DNA of 64,000 bases from Carboxylicivirga marina (GTDB lineage Bacteria > Bacteroidota > Bacteroidia > Bacteroidales > Marinilabiliaceae). The stretch lies in NCBI RefSeq assembly GCF_016612505.1, contig NZ_JAENRR010000015.1, forward strand, positions 1 to 64,000, in the 5' to 3' direction. The first letter of the stretch is position 1; each line of letters starts with the position of its first letter. The notes beneath the pieces are model-generated. The model saw only the letters and a list, made by a program, of their open reading frames with translations, was not told where the DNA came from and did not search any database. Below are positions 53,341 through 62,312 of the stretch, piece after piece. The position numbers and the translations under genes are program-made.

Positions 53341-53368
53341 GGAGGCTGTTCTAAAAAAATAGATCATC

Positions 53369-53407
53369 AAAAAAGCTCTTAAAACAAATGTTTTAAGAGC
53401 TTTTTTT
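53369..53407. terminator. Strong bidirectional terminator downstream of hipA
   Basis: A 14-bp or longer perfect stem, AAGCTCTTAAAACA paired with TGTTTTAAGAGCTT, a 2-nt loop, flanked by A and T runs. It resembles the terminators that follow the two tRNA-Leu genes near 55.1 and 55.4 kb. Confidence 0.85.
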
Positions 53408-53422
53408 GATTGGTACCCGAGG
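53408..53422 (-). repeat. 15-nt copy of the tRNA-Leu 3' end
   Basis: Identical to 55191-55205 (the tRNA-Leu 3' end plus three flanking bases, GATTGGTAC-CGAGG on the plus strand) except for C instead of T at 53417, in the same orientation and also next to a terminator. Possible displaced attachment-site half. Confidence 0.45.
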
Positions 53423-53434
53423 ATGGTAGATGTC

Positions 53435-54658
53435 TTATCGGATTAAATTCAGCCGTTGCTGAATTTCCTCCCTTACCCGTTTTGAAACACCACTATCATT
53501 AGCAATTGAATCCCAGTGGCAAATAGCTTCAAGTACTTCTTCGATAATTTGGTTCGCTTTTTTAACTTTGAATGTTTCGGCCAGTTTAAACAAGTGTTCT
53601 TTGCCAGGATTTTTACTTTCACCGGCAACCATTGTGCTATGAAAGCCATAAGCTGAATTAGAAAAAGTCAGGTCATAAGCCGGTGCAAAGCGCCACTGTC
53701 CTTCACCGTTCATTAAAAAAGCAAAATTCTTACTGTGGTCATCGTGGTTGTGCGCAAACACATTAAAGGCAGCTAGCCGAAGGACTTTTTGGTAAGCATT
53801 AACATGGCGTTCCAATTGAAAAGCACAATCCATCAGGTGGCCATAATCCATGGTACTCATCCGAAAGTTATCGTGCATGATGCCACAAGCCGTATGCATA
53901 TGCAAACGTTGTCCCTGGATGCGATCAAAGCGCCTTGTGCCAAAATAGGCCTGCCCTGATTGACCATGGAATATCTGGCATTCACTCATTTCAATTCCGG
54001 CAGCCAATGCCATTTTATAATAGGTATATTCAATATTGGCTATCTCCTGATTATCCGAAGAAGATGGAAATTTAATGATCCAATCTTCAAATTCTTCCGG
54101 CAAATCATTTACTCCATGAATGAGCTCTGAAGAATTCTTATTGTACCCAACCAGTATTTTAGGACGAGCACCACCAGAAGAACCTCCGATTGCAAATAGC
54201 TCATCCAATAGTTCTGTACTTTCACCTTTTAATATATGTGACATTTCCCGAGCAACAATATCTAATTCCAGCTTTTTCTGGTACTCTTTATCCTCGAATT
54301 GAGGTTGGTAGCTTAGAGCTCCCATGCCTTTGTCTCCCACATAGGCCAATCTGTCTAAAGGGGTTAATCCATGAATATCAATACCTTTAGAACTAAGTGT
54401 TCGGTCTAAAAGTAAACGTCCCCAACCATCTGGCAGTGAATCGTTAAATACACCATAGAGGCCATCGAATGGTTCTTTGCTGGTAGTATTAATCTCATTA
54501 TTAAAGGGCAGTCGGATTGGGGAAATATTTAAGCCGCTTCTAAAAAAATCAAGATGATAGCGAAAGTAAATAGTTTGATTGTTGATGGCCAACTCCCCAA
54601 CTTCATATGTCTTACCTTCGATATTCAGTGAGACCAGTATGTTGCTTATTTGATCCAT
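53435..54658 (-). CDS. hipA: HipA-type serine/threonine kinase toxin
   Basis: A 407-residue HipA-family kinase (Couple_hipA N-terminal subdomain plus HipA_C). Motifs: DSLPDGWGRLLLDR (about 74-87), the Gly-Ser loop IGGSSGGARPKI (158-169, holds the autophosphorylated Ser), catalytic HNHDDHSKNF (304-313) and metal-binding AYDLTFS (about 328-334). HipA toxins phosphorylate aminoacyl-tRNA synthetases or related targets and stop growth; HipB binding represses. Both ATG 54658 and GTG 54661 fit the start; the ATG leaves 3 nt after the hipB stop. Position of domains (no separate HipS) suggests a two-component HipBA system with a full-length HipA. Confidence 0.88.
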   Translation of the reverse strand: MDQISNILVSLNIEGKTYEVGELAINNQTIYFRYHLDFFRSGLNISPIRLPFNNEINTTSKEPFDGLYGVFNDSLPDGWGRLLLDRTLSSKGIDIHGLTPLDRLAYVGDKGMGALSYQPQFEDKEYQKKLELDIVAREMSHILKGESTELLDELFAIGGSSGGARPKILVGYNKNSSELIHGVNDLPEEFEDWIIKFPSSSDNQEIANIEYTYYKMALAAGIEMSECQIFHGQSGQAYFGTRRFDRIQGQRLHMHTACGIMHDNFRMSTMDYGHLMDCAFQLERHVNAYQKVLRLAAFNVFAHNHDDHSKNFAFLMNGEGQWRFAPAYDLTFSNSAYGFHSTMVAGESKNPGKEHLFKLAETFKVKKANQIIEEVLEAICHWDSIANDSGVSKRVREEIQQRLNLIR

Positions 54659-54661
54659 CAC

Positions 54662-54940
54662 TTAGGGTTTAGTTGTAAATAATCGTTCCAGCTCTTTTTT
54701 GTCCTCTCGTGGAACGAATATACTATCAAAATCAGATAAGCGATTAAGTAGGTTGGCCAGTTTCAATAGAGACTCTAAAGAAATCTGTCCAGAGGTTTCA
54801 AATCGTTTTAAACTACCAAGAGATACACCGGCTCGATCAGCCAAATCAGTTTGTGTCAGTTTAAGTTGTTTGCGCAAAGCTTTATGGCGGCTGGCCAATT
54901 CTTTACTGACACTATCTGGAGTAGATGAAATAGTATACAT
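54662..54940 (-). CDS. hipB: HipB-like XRE-family antitoxin
   Basis: A 92-residue protein with a helix-turn-helix of the XRE type (about 18-70: RKQLKLTQTDLADRAGVSLG and SLKRFETSGQISLESLLKLA) and a charged C-terminal tail. It lies directly upstream of hipA on the same strand, the standard antitoxin-first order, with paired palindromes in its promoter region. It should bind them and repress the operon, and neutralise HipA by complex formation. The start at ATG 54940 is clear. Confidence 0.85.
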   Translation of the reverse strand: MYTISSTPDSVSKELASRHKALRKQLKLTQTDLADRAGVSLGSLKRFETSGQISLESLLKLANLLNRLSDFDSIFVPREDKKELERLFTTKP

Positions 54941-54942
54941 AC

Positions 54943-54998
54943 GGCTAAAATATTAGCTAATATATTAAAAATATTTCGATATAGCTAATATGTTAGCT
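54943..54998. promoter_or_regulatory. Paired HipB operators
   Basis: Two 16-bp palindromes: GGCTAAAATATTAGCT (54943-54958, imperfect) and AGCTAATATGTTAGCT (54983-54998, near perfect), sharing the half site TTAGCT. Their centres are 40 bp apart, about four helical turns, just upstream of hipB. Confidence 0.6.
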
Positions 54999-55141
54999 GT
55001 GCATTAAGGAAGGGAGAAGTGAAGATGATAGCAAAAAGTACCTACTTGCTTCAAGGGTATTGACAGGAGATTAGGGATAGAAATTGATGTCTTTAAACAC
55101 CCATTTTAACCACTTTTTTTGAAGTTTTCTGAAAATAAAAA

Positions 55142-55171
55142 AAGCGCCTAAAACTTACGTTTTAAGCGCTT
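55142..55171 (-). terminator. Terminator of the downstream tRNA-Leu/tRNA-Gly cassette
   Basis: A 13-bp stem AAGCGCTTAAAAC/GTTTTAGGCGCTT on the minus strand with loop GTAA and a T run. Confidence 0.8.
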
Positions 55172-55193
55172 TTAGTTCTAGATGAATCTAGAT

Positions 55194-55280
55194 TGGTACT
55201 CGAGGCGGGACTTGAACCCGCACGTCCAGATGGACACAAGATTTTAAGTCTTGCGTGTCTACCAATTCCACCACTCGAGC
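55194..55280 (-). tRNA. tRNA-Leu (anticodon TAA), copy A
   Basis: 87 nt including the encoded CCA. Acceptor GCTCGAG with CTCGAGT (G1:U72 as in E. coli tRNA-Leu(UAA)), anticodon stem CAAGA/TCTTG, loop CTTAAAA, and a long variable arm (TGTCCATCTGGACG). Confidence 0.95.
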
Positions 55281-55285
55281 ATCCT

Positions 55286-55361
<76 letters not shown>

Positions 55362-55440
55362 AATTTGTATTTCACTAATCTTCTTAGTTTCCTACTTTCA
55401 ATAATATTGTCATCTCTGCGTATCAGAAATTGAAAATAAA

Positions 55441-55470
55441 AAGCGCCTAAAATATAAGTTTTAAGCGCTT
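55441..55470 (-). terminator. Terminator of the upstream tRNA-Leu/tRNA-Gly cassette
   Basis: The stem around AAGCGCCTAAAA/TTTTAAGCGCTT, homologous to the one at 55142-55171 but with a different loop. Confidence 0.75.
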
Positions 55471-55492
55471 TGGGTTCTAGATAAATCTAGAT

Positions 55493-55579
55493 TGGTACTC
55501 GAGGCGGGACTTGAACCCGCACGTCCAGATGGACACAAGATTTTAAGTCTTGCGTGTCTACCAATTCCACCACTCGAGC
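55493..55579 (-). tRNA. tRNA-Leu (anticodon TAA), copy B
   Basis: Same sequence as copy A, 299 bp away. CCA encoded. Confidence 0.95.
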
Positions 55580-55584
55580 ATCCT

Positions 55585-55660
<76 letters not shown>

Positions 55661-55748
55661 AATTTGTATTCCGCCAATCCTTTTGGGCTTCCTACTTTCA
55701 GTATCATTTGCCCCTCTGCGTATCAGAGTTGTTTCTCAAATGCGGATG

Positions 55749-55777
55749 CAAATATAGTGCTTTTTCAATAATGGCAA
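55749..55777 (-). promoter_or_regulatory. Promoter of the tRNA-Gly/tRNA-Leu array
   Basis: Minus strand TATATTTG (55749-55756) with TTG at 55775-55777, 18 nt apart, about 90 bp before tRNA-Gly copy B. Confidence 0.65.
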
Positions 55778-55920
55778 ATAAAAAAAGTGCCGTTTTTTAC
55801 AGAAAAATGCGATGTGCTCTATATTTCATTTGTCCTCAGTATGTTTGGGAATTGAAATTTTAATACTATTTTAATAGCATATTAAAGCGCATTTCTCATT
55901 TCTTATCGTTCACCACTATT

Positions 55921-58542
55921 TCATTTGCCGCCAACCCACCTTTTTATGTCGTTCAATTTGTTTAATGCTTCTACTGGCGTTAGGTTGTTAACATCCAATG
56001 TTTGTATCTCGTCACGTATTTGGGTTAAAACCGGATCGTCTAGCTGGAAAAAACTTAATTGCATACCATCACGATTATTGGCAATATCATCCATTGGCTT
56101 ATTAAGTTCGCCTTGTCGGTTCGATTTCTCTAATTCACCCAATATATCGTTGGCTCTTTTAACAACACTTTTAGGCATGCCGGCCATTTTGGCTACATGA
56201 ATACCAAAGCTATGATTACTGCCCCCTGGAACCAGTTTGCGAAGGAAAATCACCTTGTTATCTACTTCCTTTACCGATACATTATAATTCTTACAGCGCT
56301 TATGCGTCTTCTCCATTTCATTTAGCTCATGGTAGTGAGTGGCGAAAAGTGTTTTGGCTCCGGCGCGCTTATTCTCATGAATATATTCAACTATTGACCA
56401 GGCTATAGAGATACCATCGTAGGTGCTGGTGCCTCGGCCGAGCTCATCAAATAGTACCAGACTTCGGGGAGTCAGGTTGTTCAGAATGCTGGCCGCCTCA
56501 TTCATCTCTACCATAAAGGTTGATTCACCCAAACTGATATTGTCAGATGCACCAACCCGCGTAAATATTTTATCAACAACACCAATGGTTGCAGCCTCAG
56601 CTGGCACATAACAACCTATTTGTGCCATTAGTGTAATTAATGCCGTTTGGCGAAGTAAGGCTGATTTACCGGCCATGTTAGGCCCGGTTATGATGATGAT
56701 TTGTTGTTTGTCATTATCTAGCGAAACATCATTTGGAACATACTCTTCACCAGCGGGCAATTGCTTTTCGATTACAGGATGACGACCAGCTGATATACTT
56801 AATTCTAACTCGTCATTAACAACAGGGCGCACATACTTATTAATTGTAGCCAAATTGTTGAACGATATTAATACATCAATTTTTGCCAATAGAACCGCGT
56901 CGAGCTGAATAGCCGGAATGAATTCTGAGAGAGCCAGCACCAATTCATTGTATAATTTGGCCTCAATGGACTGTATTTTCTCTTCGGCACCCAATATTTT
57001 TGATTCGTAATCTTTTAATTCCTCGGTGATGTATCGTTCAGCATTCACGAGTGTTTGTTTACGAATCCACTCTTCAGGTACTTTATCCTTATGGGTATTT
57101 CTGACCTCTATGTAGTATCCAAAAACATTATTAAAGGCAATTTTAATACTTGGTATGTTGGTTTCTTCGCTTAAGCGCTGTTGTAAATTGTTAAGGTAAT
57201 CTTTGCCTGAGTAGGCGATTTTTCGCAATTCATCAAGTTCTGTGTTAATGCCAGATTGAATGACACCTCCTTTAGCAACGAGAGTTGGAGGTTCGTTTTC
57301 TACTTCGCGATGAATGCGTTCACGAATGGTTGTACAGGCATTAAGCTGATCACCTATATGTCGCAAATGCTCATTCGTACTATTTAAACAACTTTCCTTA
57401 ATGGGCTCAATGGCAAATAAAGCCGTTTTTAGCTGGATGATTTCTCGTGGCGTAATACGGCCGGCAGCTACTTTAGCAACTAATCGTTCAACATCACCAA
57501 CGGCATGTAGTTCTTCTACAATTTCGCTTTTTAGAGCAGGTTCCTTAAAAAAATGCTCTACAACACTCAAACGATCTTCAATGGGTTTCACATCTTTTAG
57601 CGGTAAGGCTACCCATCTTTTTAGCATGCGCGATCCCATTGGACTTATTGTACAGTCAATGACATCACTAAGCGATTTGCCGCCGTCATTAAGTGAGCCA
57701 AATAATTCGAGGTTACGAATTGTGAATTTGTCTAACCACACATATTTATCTTCATCAATTCGCCCAAGTGCAGTAATGTGTTGCACTTTATGGTGTTGTG
57801 TTAAGTCCAGGTAGTGCAGTATGGCACCTGCTGCAGTTATGCCGTATGTTAGATTATGAACGCCAAAACCTTTTAGAGAATTGGTTTCAAAATGTTTTAA
57901 TAAGCGATCGTGAGCCGAATCAGGAGCAAAAGCCCAATCATCAAAAGCATAGGTGTAATACTTATCGCCAAAGTGGTTTTCAAACTCGTTTCGTTTACCC
58001 TTTTCAAACAAAACTTCTTTAGGTTTGAAGTTTGTTAGTAGCTTTTCGATGTATTCAAATGATCCTTCAGCTGTCAAAAATTCACCGGTAGATATATCTA
58101 GAAAGGCTACACCAGCTATTTTCTTTTCGAGGTGAACGCTTGCTAAGAAATTATTCTCTTTATGCTCAAGTATATTGTCATTGATGGCTACACCGGGCGT
58201 CACTAACTCCGTTACGCCACGCTTCACAATCTTCTTGGTCATTTTGGGATCTTCCAATTGATCACAAACAGCCACACGTTCGCCGGCTCGCACTAATTTT
58301 GGCAGGTAAGTGTCTAAAGCATGATGCGGAAAACCAGCAAGTTCTACATACGAAGCGGCACCATTGGCTCGTCGGGTTAAAGTAATGCCCAGTATTTGAG
58401 ATGCTTTAATGGCATCATCTGAAAAGGTTTCGTAAAAATCTCCAACTCTAAATAGCAATATGGCATCCGGATATTTATCCTTAATACTATAGTACTGTTT
58501 CATTAATGGTGTTTGGACTGGAGCTTTCTTTGTTTTAGCCAA
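55921..58542 (-). CDS. mutS: DNA mismatch repair protein MutS
   Basis: About 873 residues. The mismatch-binding domain starts at [20 protein letters not shown] with [12 protein letters not shown] (the Phe-x-Glu that stacks on the mismatch). Connector, lever and clamp domains follow ([16 protein letters not shown] in the clamp), and the ATPase has Walker [25 protein letters not shown], Walker [17 protein letters not shown] and the ATHYHEL motif. It recognises base mismatches and recruits MutL. Three starts are possible: TTG 58572, TTG 58542 and ATG 58503; the conserved region upstream of TPLMKQY needs more than the ATG gives, so TTG 58542 is taken. A -7 box TACTTTTG lies at 58614-58621 on the minus strand. 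Confidence 0.95.
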   Translation of the reverse strand: MAKTKKAPVQTPLMKQYYSIKDKYPDAILLFRVGDFYETFSDDAIKASQILGITLTRRANGAASYVELAGFPHHALDTYLPKLVRAGERVAVCDQLEDPKMTKKIVKRGVTELVTPGVAINDNILEHKENNFLASVHLEKKIAGVAFLDISTGEFLTAEGSFEYIEKLLTNFKPKEVLFEKGKRNEFENHFGDKYYTYAFDDWAFAPDSAHDRLLKHFETNSLKGFGVHNLTYGITAAGAILHYLDLTQHHKVQHITALGRIDEDKYVWLDKFTIRNLELFGSLNDGGKSLSDVIDCTISPMGSRMLKRWVALPLKDVKPIEDRLSVVEHFFKEPALKSEIVEELHAVGDVERLVAKVAAGRITPREIIQLKTALFAIEPIKESCLNSTNEHLRHIGDQLNACTTIRERIHREVENEPPTLVAKGGVIQSGINTELDELRKIAYSGKDYLNNLQQRLSEETNIPSIKIAFNNVFGYYIEVRNTHKDKVPEEWIRKQTLVNAERYITEELKDYESKILGAEEKIQSIEAKLYNELVLALSEFIPAIQLDAVLLAKIDVLISFNNLATINKYVRPVVNDELELSISAGRHPVIEKQLPAGEEYVPNDVSLDNDKQQIIIITGPNMAGKSALLRQTALITLMAQIGCYVPAEAATIGVVDKIFTRVGASDNISLGESTFMVEMNEAASILNNLTPRSLVLFDELGRGTSTYDGISIAWSIVEYIHENKRAGAKTLFATHYHELNEMEKTHKRCKNYNVSVKEVDNKVIFLRKLVPGGSNHSFGIHVAKMAGMPKSVVKRANDILGELEKSNRQGELNKPMDDIANNRDGMQLSFFQLDDPVLTQIRDEIQTLDVNNLTPVEALNKLNDIKRWVGGK

Positions 58543-58654
58543 TGTATTTGCTTTAAGTGAGTTCGATGACAAAAGCGAAAACGACCAAAATGGATAGTCA
58601 TTTTCTTTGGCATCAAAAGTAAAATTTATCCATTGAATTTCCGAAGAAAGTTAT

Positions 58655-58738
58655 TTATACCTTTTTCTGTTTTCGACCTGCTGGTTTTGCATCATCAATA
58701 TTAATCGATACTGTTCCTTTTGTATTCATACATCTCAT
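58655..58738 (-). CDS. Possible small basic peptide upstream of mutS
   Basis: A 27-codon frame (24 from the second ATG) with sequence TVSINIDDAKPAGRKQKK at its centre. The composition looks more protein-like than the AT-rich surroundings. Nothing else supports it. The remaining gap up to 59119 has no gene. Confidence 0.2.
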   Translation of the reverse strand: MRCMNTKGTVSINIDDAKPAGRKQKKV

Positions 58739-58871
58739 GATATGTATATGGAATGAGATTAAATCAAGTAATTGTTCATAATGTGTCTATAAACGAATTG
58801 ATTACGTTATTGTAATGTAATTGCAAGGTTGTAGATATAAAAATATAACCCTTTAGAGTTAGAATGTTAAA

Positions 58872-58889
58872 ACATGTTGACTAACATGT
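58872..58889. promoter_or_regulatory. Inverted repeat upstream of susC
   Basis: ACATGTT-GACT-AACATGT, a perfect 7-bp inverted repeat, about 230 bp before susC. A further ATGTTAAAACATGTT overlaps it. Possible operator. Confidence 0.4.
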
Positions 58890-59059
58890 AAAAGCTATTT
58901 CGAGCACATTGTAATAAATGGAAAATAATTGGATTGAAATATGGGAAAATAAAAAGAGAATAATGTCTCGTTGCTAATAAATTGTTATTTCTCTTGGTGG
59001 TTCTGACTTTTGTCATTAAATTTAAATGTTAAAATATTTTAAAATTAAATTCATTGTGT

Positions 59060-59067
59060 TATTTTTG
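59060..59067 (+). promoter_or_regulatory. -7 box of susC
   Basis: TATTTTTG about 50 bp before ATG 59120. The -33 region is not clear. Confidence 0.4.
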
Positions 59068-59119
59068 GACCTTTGAAAATAACAATTGTCCTATTTATTA
59101 ATTTTAAACCTTTTAGTCT

Positions 59120-62100
59120 ATGAAGAAAGTACTATTTGCACTTTCGATTATGGTTATGGTTGGTCTGCAGGCTATTGCCCAGACCGCAAATGTAACCGGT
59201 ACAGTGACTGACGCAGCGGATGGTAGTCCGATTCCTGGCGTTTCAGTATTTGTAAAAGGAACAACAATTGGTACGGTTACTACGCCTGATGGTACCTACA
59301 ATTTAGCAGTTCCAAATGACGCAACAGCAATCGTATTCTCATTTGTTGGTATGACAACTCAAGAAGTTGCTTATACTGGACAAACAACTATTAATGCGGT
59401 TATGCAAAGTGATGCCGTTGATGTTGGAGAAGTAATGGTAGTTGCATATGGTACTACTACCAAAGAAGCATTTACAGGTTCTGCTTCCGTTGTTGGAGCA
59501 AAAGATTTGGAAACTCGAGCAGTAACTTCTGCAGTTCAGGCTATTGAGGGTTCTGCGACTGGTGTGCAGGTGCTGTCATCTTCTGGTCAACCAGGTTCTT
59601 CTCCGCAAATCGTTATTAGAGGTGTTGGAACACTTAATGGTGTGTCTGATCCGTTGTTCATTGTGGATGGTGTGCAATATGAAGGTGGGTTAAGCAATAT
59701 TAATCCGGAAGATATTGAGTCCATGACCGTATTGAAAGATGCCAACTCAACTGCTTTGTATGGAGCACGTGCTGCTAATGGCGTAGTTGTAATTACTACT
59801 AAGAGTGGTAAAAAAGGTGATGGAGGCCTCAAAGTAAATGTAAGTGCAAGCTATGGAACAATTTCACAGGCTGTACCTAACTATGATGAAGTTAGCCCTG
59901 GTCAGTATTATGAAGCAATGTTTCAAGGGTACAAAAATGCTTTGGCAGCTGATGATGAATTTACCGGGGATCCTGCTTTGGAAGCTTCTTTAAAGATTGC
60001 CGATCGCTTAGCTTATAATCCATTTAATGTGCCTAATGATCAAATTGTTGATGTAAATGGTGTATTAAATCCAAATGCCCAGGTGATTGCTAAGAGTTTG
60101 GATTGGTACGATGCATTGACTCAAAAAGGTAAGCGTGAGCAGTATTCTATTAATTTAGCTGGAGGAAACGAGAAGTATGATGTATACTTCTCGACATCTT
60201 ACCTTGATGAAAAAGGATATGTAATTACCAGTGAATATGATCGTTTAACAACTTTCTTAAAAGCGAATTTTCAGCCAAAGAAATGGTTAAAGGTTGGAGG
60301 TTCATTAAATTTGTCAATGTCTGAACAGGCAGGACCTATGTCACGTGGTACAGCCTATGCTAACCCATTCTTTTTTGCTAAATCAATTGGCTCAATATAT
60401 CCTGTGCATGTTGTTGACCCATCTACTGGTGATTATATTTTAGATGAAGGTGGTAACAAACAATATGATCTTGGAGAAGGTTACCCAGAGTATGGAATTA
60501 AAGCTCGTCCTACATTGGTTGGTCGCCATACGATTGCTGAAACCAATTGGAACAGTGATGTTACAAGACAAAATAGTTTTATAACACGCTACTATGCAGA
60601 TTTTCAGATTGTTGATGGGTTGAAGTTATCTGTTAATTACGGAGCAGATGTTCAAGATTACATGAATAAAGAATATGAGAATAATGTTGTAGGTGATGGA
60701 GCACCTGGAGGACGATACAGTGAACTACGTTATAGAAGAACGGTTGAAAACTTCAATCAGATTTTAACTTATAACAAACGCTTTGAGAATGGCCATAACT
60801 TTGATGTTACGCTTGGTCATGAAAGTTTTGAGAGAGAATATACCTATAATTCGGGTATGAAAAACACTCAAACGGCTACTGGTATTTTCGAATTCGATAA
60901 TTTCTCAAAAGTCTCTGATTTATCTGGTTCAACAACAGATAAAGCAATGGAGGGTTATTTCTTAAGAGCAAATTACAACTTTAATGACAAGTACTATTTC
61001 AGTGGTTCTGCGCGTCGTGATGGTACTTCTGTATTTGATAAAGATGTTCGTTGGGGTAATTTCTTTTCTTTAGGTGGCTCATGGCGTATGGATCAGGAAA
61101 CGTTCATTCAGAACATTTCTGTAATCGATAAATTAAAGTTAAGAGCATCTTTTGGTCAGGTTGGTATGGATAATCTAGGTGATTATTATATTTCTCAACC
61201 CCGTTACTCATTATTTCCTAATGCTGGTGAACCAGGTATCTATTGGTCAGATCTTGGTAATAATAACTTGACATGGGAGGTTCTTGAAAGCTGGGATGTA
61301 GCCTTAGAATTCGCCATACTAGATCGTCGTATTGATGGTTCTATTGAGTATTGGAAGAAGATAAACTCTGACTTATTGTATAATGTGCCTATTCCATTGT
61401 CAAATGGTTTAAGTGTGAAACCAGAGAATATTGCGACTATGCATAACGAAGGTTTTGAAATTGGATTAACGGGTGCGATTCTTCGTAACTCAGATTTGAA
61501 ATGGAATCTAGGCCTACAAATTTCTACCTTAAAAAGTGAAATTACCGAAATACCAGATCCTGTTGTTACTGGTTCTAAGCGTTGGGCCGAAGGTCGTTCG
61601 CGTTATGAATATTTTATTTATGACTACGCTGGTGTTGATGCAGATAATGGAGATGCATTATATTATAATTGGGAAGAAGTTCAAGATGAAAATGGAATAG
61701 GAACTGGCAAGTTTGAACGTGAAGTTGATGAGGATGGTGAGTTTGTAACTTACAACGATTACAACGATGTTGGTAAAGGATATACAGGTGCAACCTCTCA
61801 GCCTGAGGTTTTCGGTTCAATAAGAAATGACCTTTCTTATAAAGGTTTTAATCTTAATTTCATGTTTACTTATGGAATTGGAGGAGAAATTTTGGACTAT
61901 GGGTACGCCAATATGATGCATGAAGGAGAATATGGTGAGTCATTACATCCTGATATTATGAATGCATGGAAAGCACCAGGTGATGTTACAAATGTTCCTC
62001 GTATGGAAAATGGCGAAACTACATTACTTCAGACGATGTCGACGCGTTTCTTAACAGATGCATCGTATATTGCTTTGAAGAATGTGAACTTATCATACAC

Positions 62101-62287
62101 ATTCCGTCAGCCATGGGTGAAAAATGCAGGCATTGGACATTTAAAAGTATTTGTAGTAGGAGAAAACTTATTTTTGTCAAGTGCTCGTAAAGGCTTAAAT
62201 CCACAGTACAATTTGGCAGGAACACCTGACGGTTATGACTACAATCCAGCGAGAGTATTCTCAATGGGTGTAAATGTTTCCTTCTAA
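59120..62287 (+). CDS. SusC/RagA-family TonB-linked outer-membrane transporter
   Basis: A 1055-residue TonB-dependent receptor. Signal peptide (residues 1-20, ending AIAQ), a CarboxypepD_reg-like domain (about 23-95: VTGTVTDAADGSPIPGVSVF), a TonB-box-like DVGEVMVVAYG, a plug (about 115-225: VVGAKDLETRAVTSAVQAIEG, IRGVGTLNGVSDPLFIVDG, GARAANGVVVITTKSG), then a barrel of about 22 strands ending in the aromatic strand ARVFSMGVNVSF. It imports oligosaccharides or peptides with TonB energy, capped by the SusD-like lipoprotein encoded 26 bp downstream. There is no glycoside hydrolase, sulfatase or anti-sigma regulator in the window, so the substrate cannot be inferred. Confidence 0.93.
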   Translation: MKKVLFALSIMVMVGLQAIAQTANVTGTVTDAADGSPIPGVSVFVKGTTIGTVTTPDGTYNLAVPNDATAIVFSFVGMTTQEVAYTGQTTINAVMQSDAVDVGEVMVVAYGTTTKEAFTGSASVVGAKDLETRAVTSAVQAIEGSATGVQVLSSSGQPGSSPQIVIRGVGTLNGVSDPLFIVDGVQYEGGLSNINPEDIESMTVLKDANSTALYGARAANGVVVITTKSGKKGDGGLKVNVSASYGTISQAVPNYDEVSPGQYYEAMFQGYKNALAADDEFTGDPALEASLKIADRLAYNPFNVPNDQIVDVNGVLNPNAQVIAKSLDWYDALTQKGKREQYSINLAGGNEKYDVYFSTSYLDEKGYVITSEYDRLTTFLKANFQPKKWLKVGGSLNLSMSEQAGPMSRGTAYANPFFFAKSIGSIYPVHVVDPSTGDYILDEGGNKQYDLGEGYPEYGIKARPTLVGRHTIAETNWNSDVTRQNSFITRYYADFQIVDGLKLSVNYGADVQDYMNKEYENNVVGDGAPGGRYSELRYRRTVENFNQILTYNKRFENGHNFDVTLGHESFEREYTYNSGMKNTQTATGIFEFDNFSKVSDLSGSTTDKAMEGYFLRANYNFNDKYYFSGSARRDGTSVFDKDVRWGNFFSLGGSWRMDQETFIQNISVIDKLKLRASFGQVGMDNLGDYYISQPRYSLFPNAGEPGIYWSDLGNNNLTWEVLESWDVALEFAILDRRIDGSIEYWKKINSDLLYNVPIPLSNGLSVKPENIATMHNEGFEIGLTGAILRNSDLKWNLGLQISTLKSEITEIPDPVVTGSKRWAEGRSRYEYFIYDYAGVDADNGDALYYNWEEVQDENGIGTGKFEREVDEDGEFVTYNDYNDVGKGYTGATSQPEVFGSIRNDLSYKGFNLNFMFTYGIGGEILDYGYANMMHEGEYGESLHPDIMNAWKAPGDVTNVPRMENGETTLLQTMSTRFLTDASYIALKNVNLSYTFRQPWVKNAGIGHLKVFVVGENLFLSSARKGLNPQYNLAGTPDGYDYNPARVFSMGVNVSF

Positions 62288-62312
62288 TTTTTAATGATAA
62301 AACAAGAACAAT

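Noticed and set aside
53341-53362. GGCTGTTCTAAAAAAAT resembling an insertion-sequence end
   Set aside because: No matching inverted end and no transposase frame were found nearby; too short to support.
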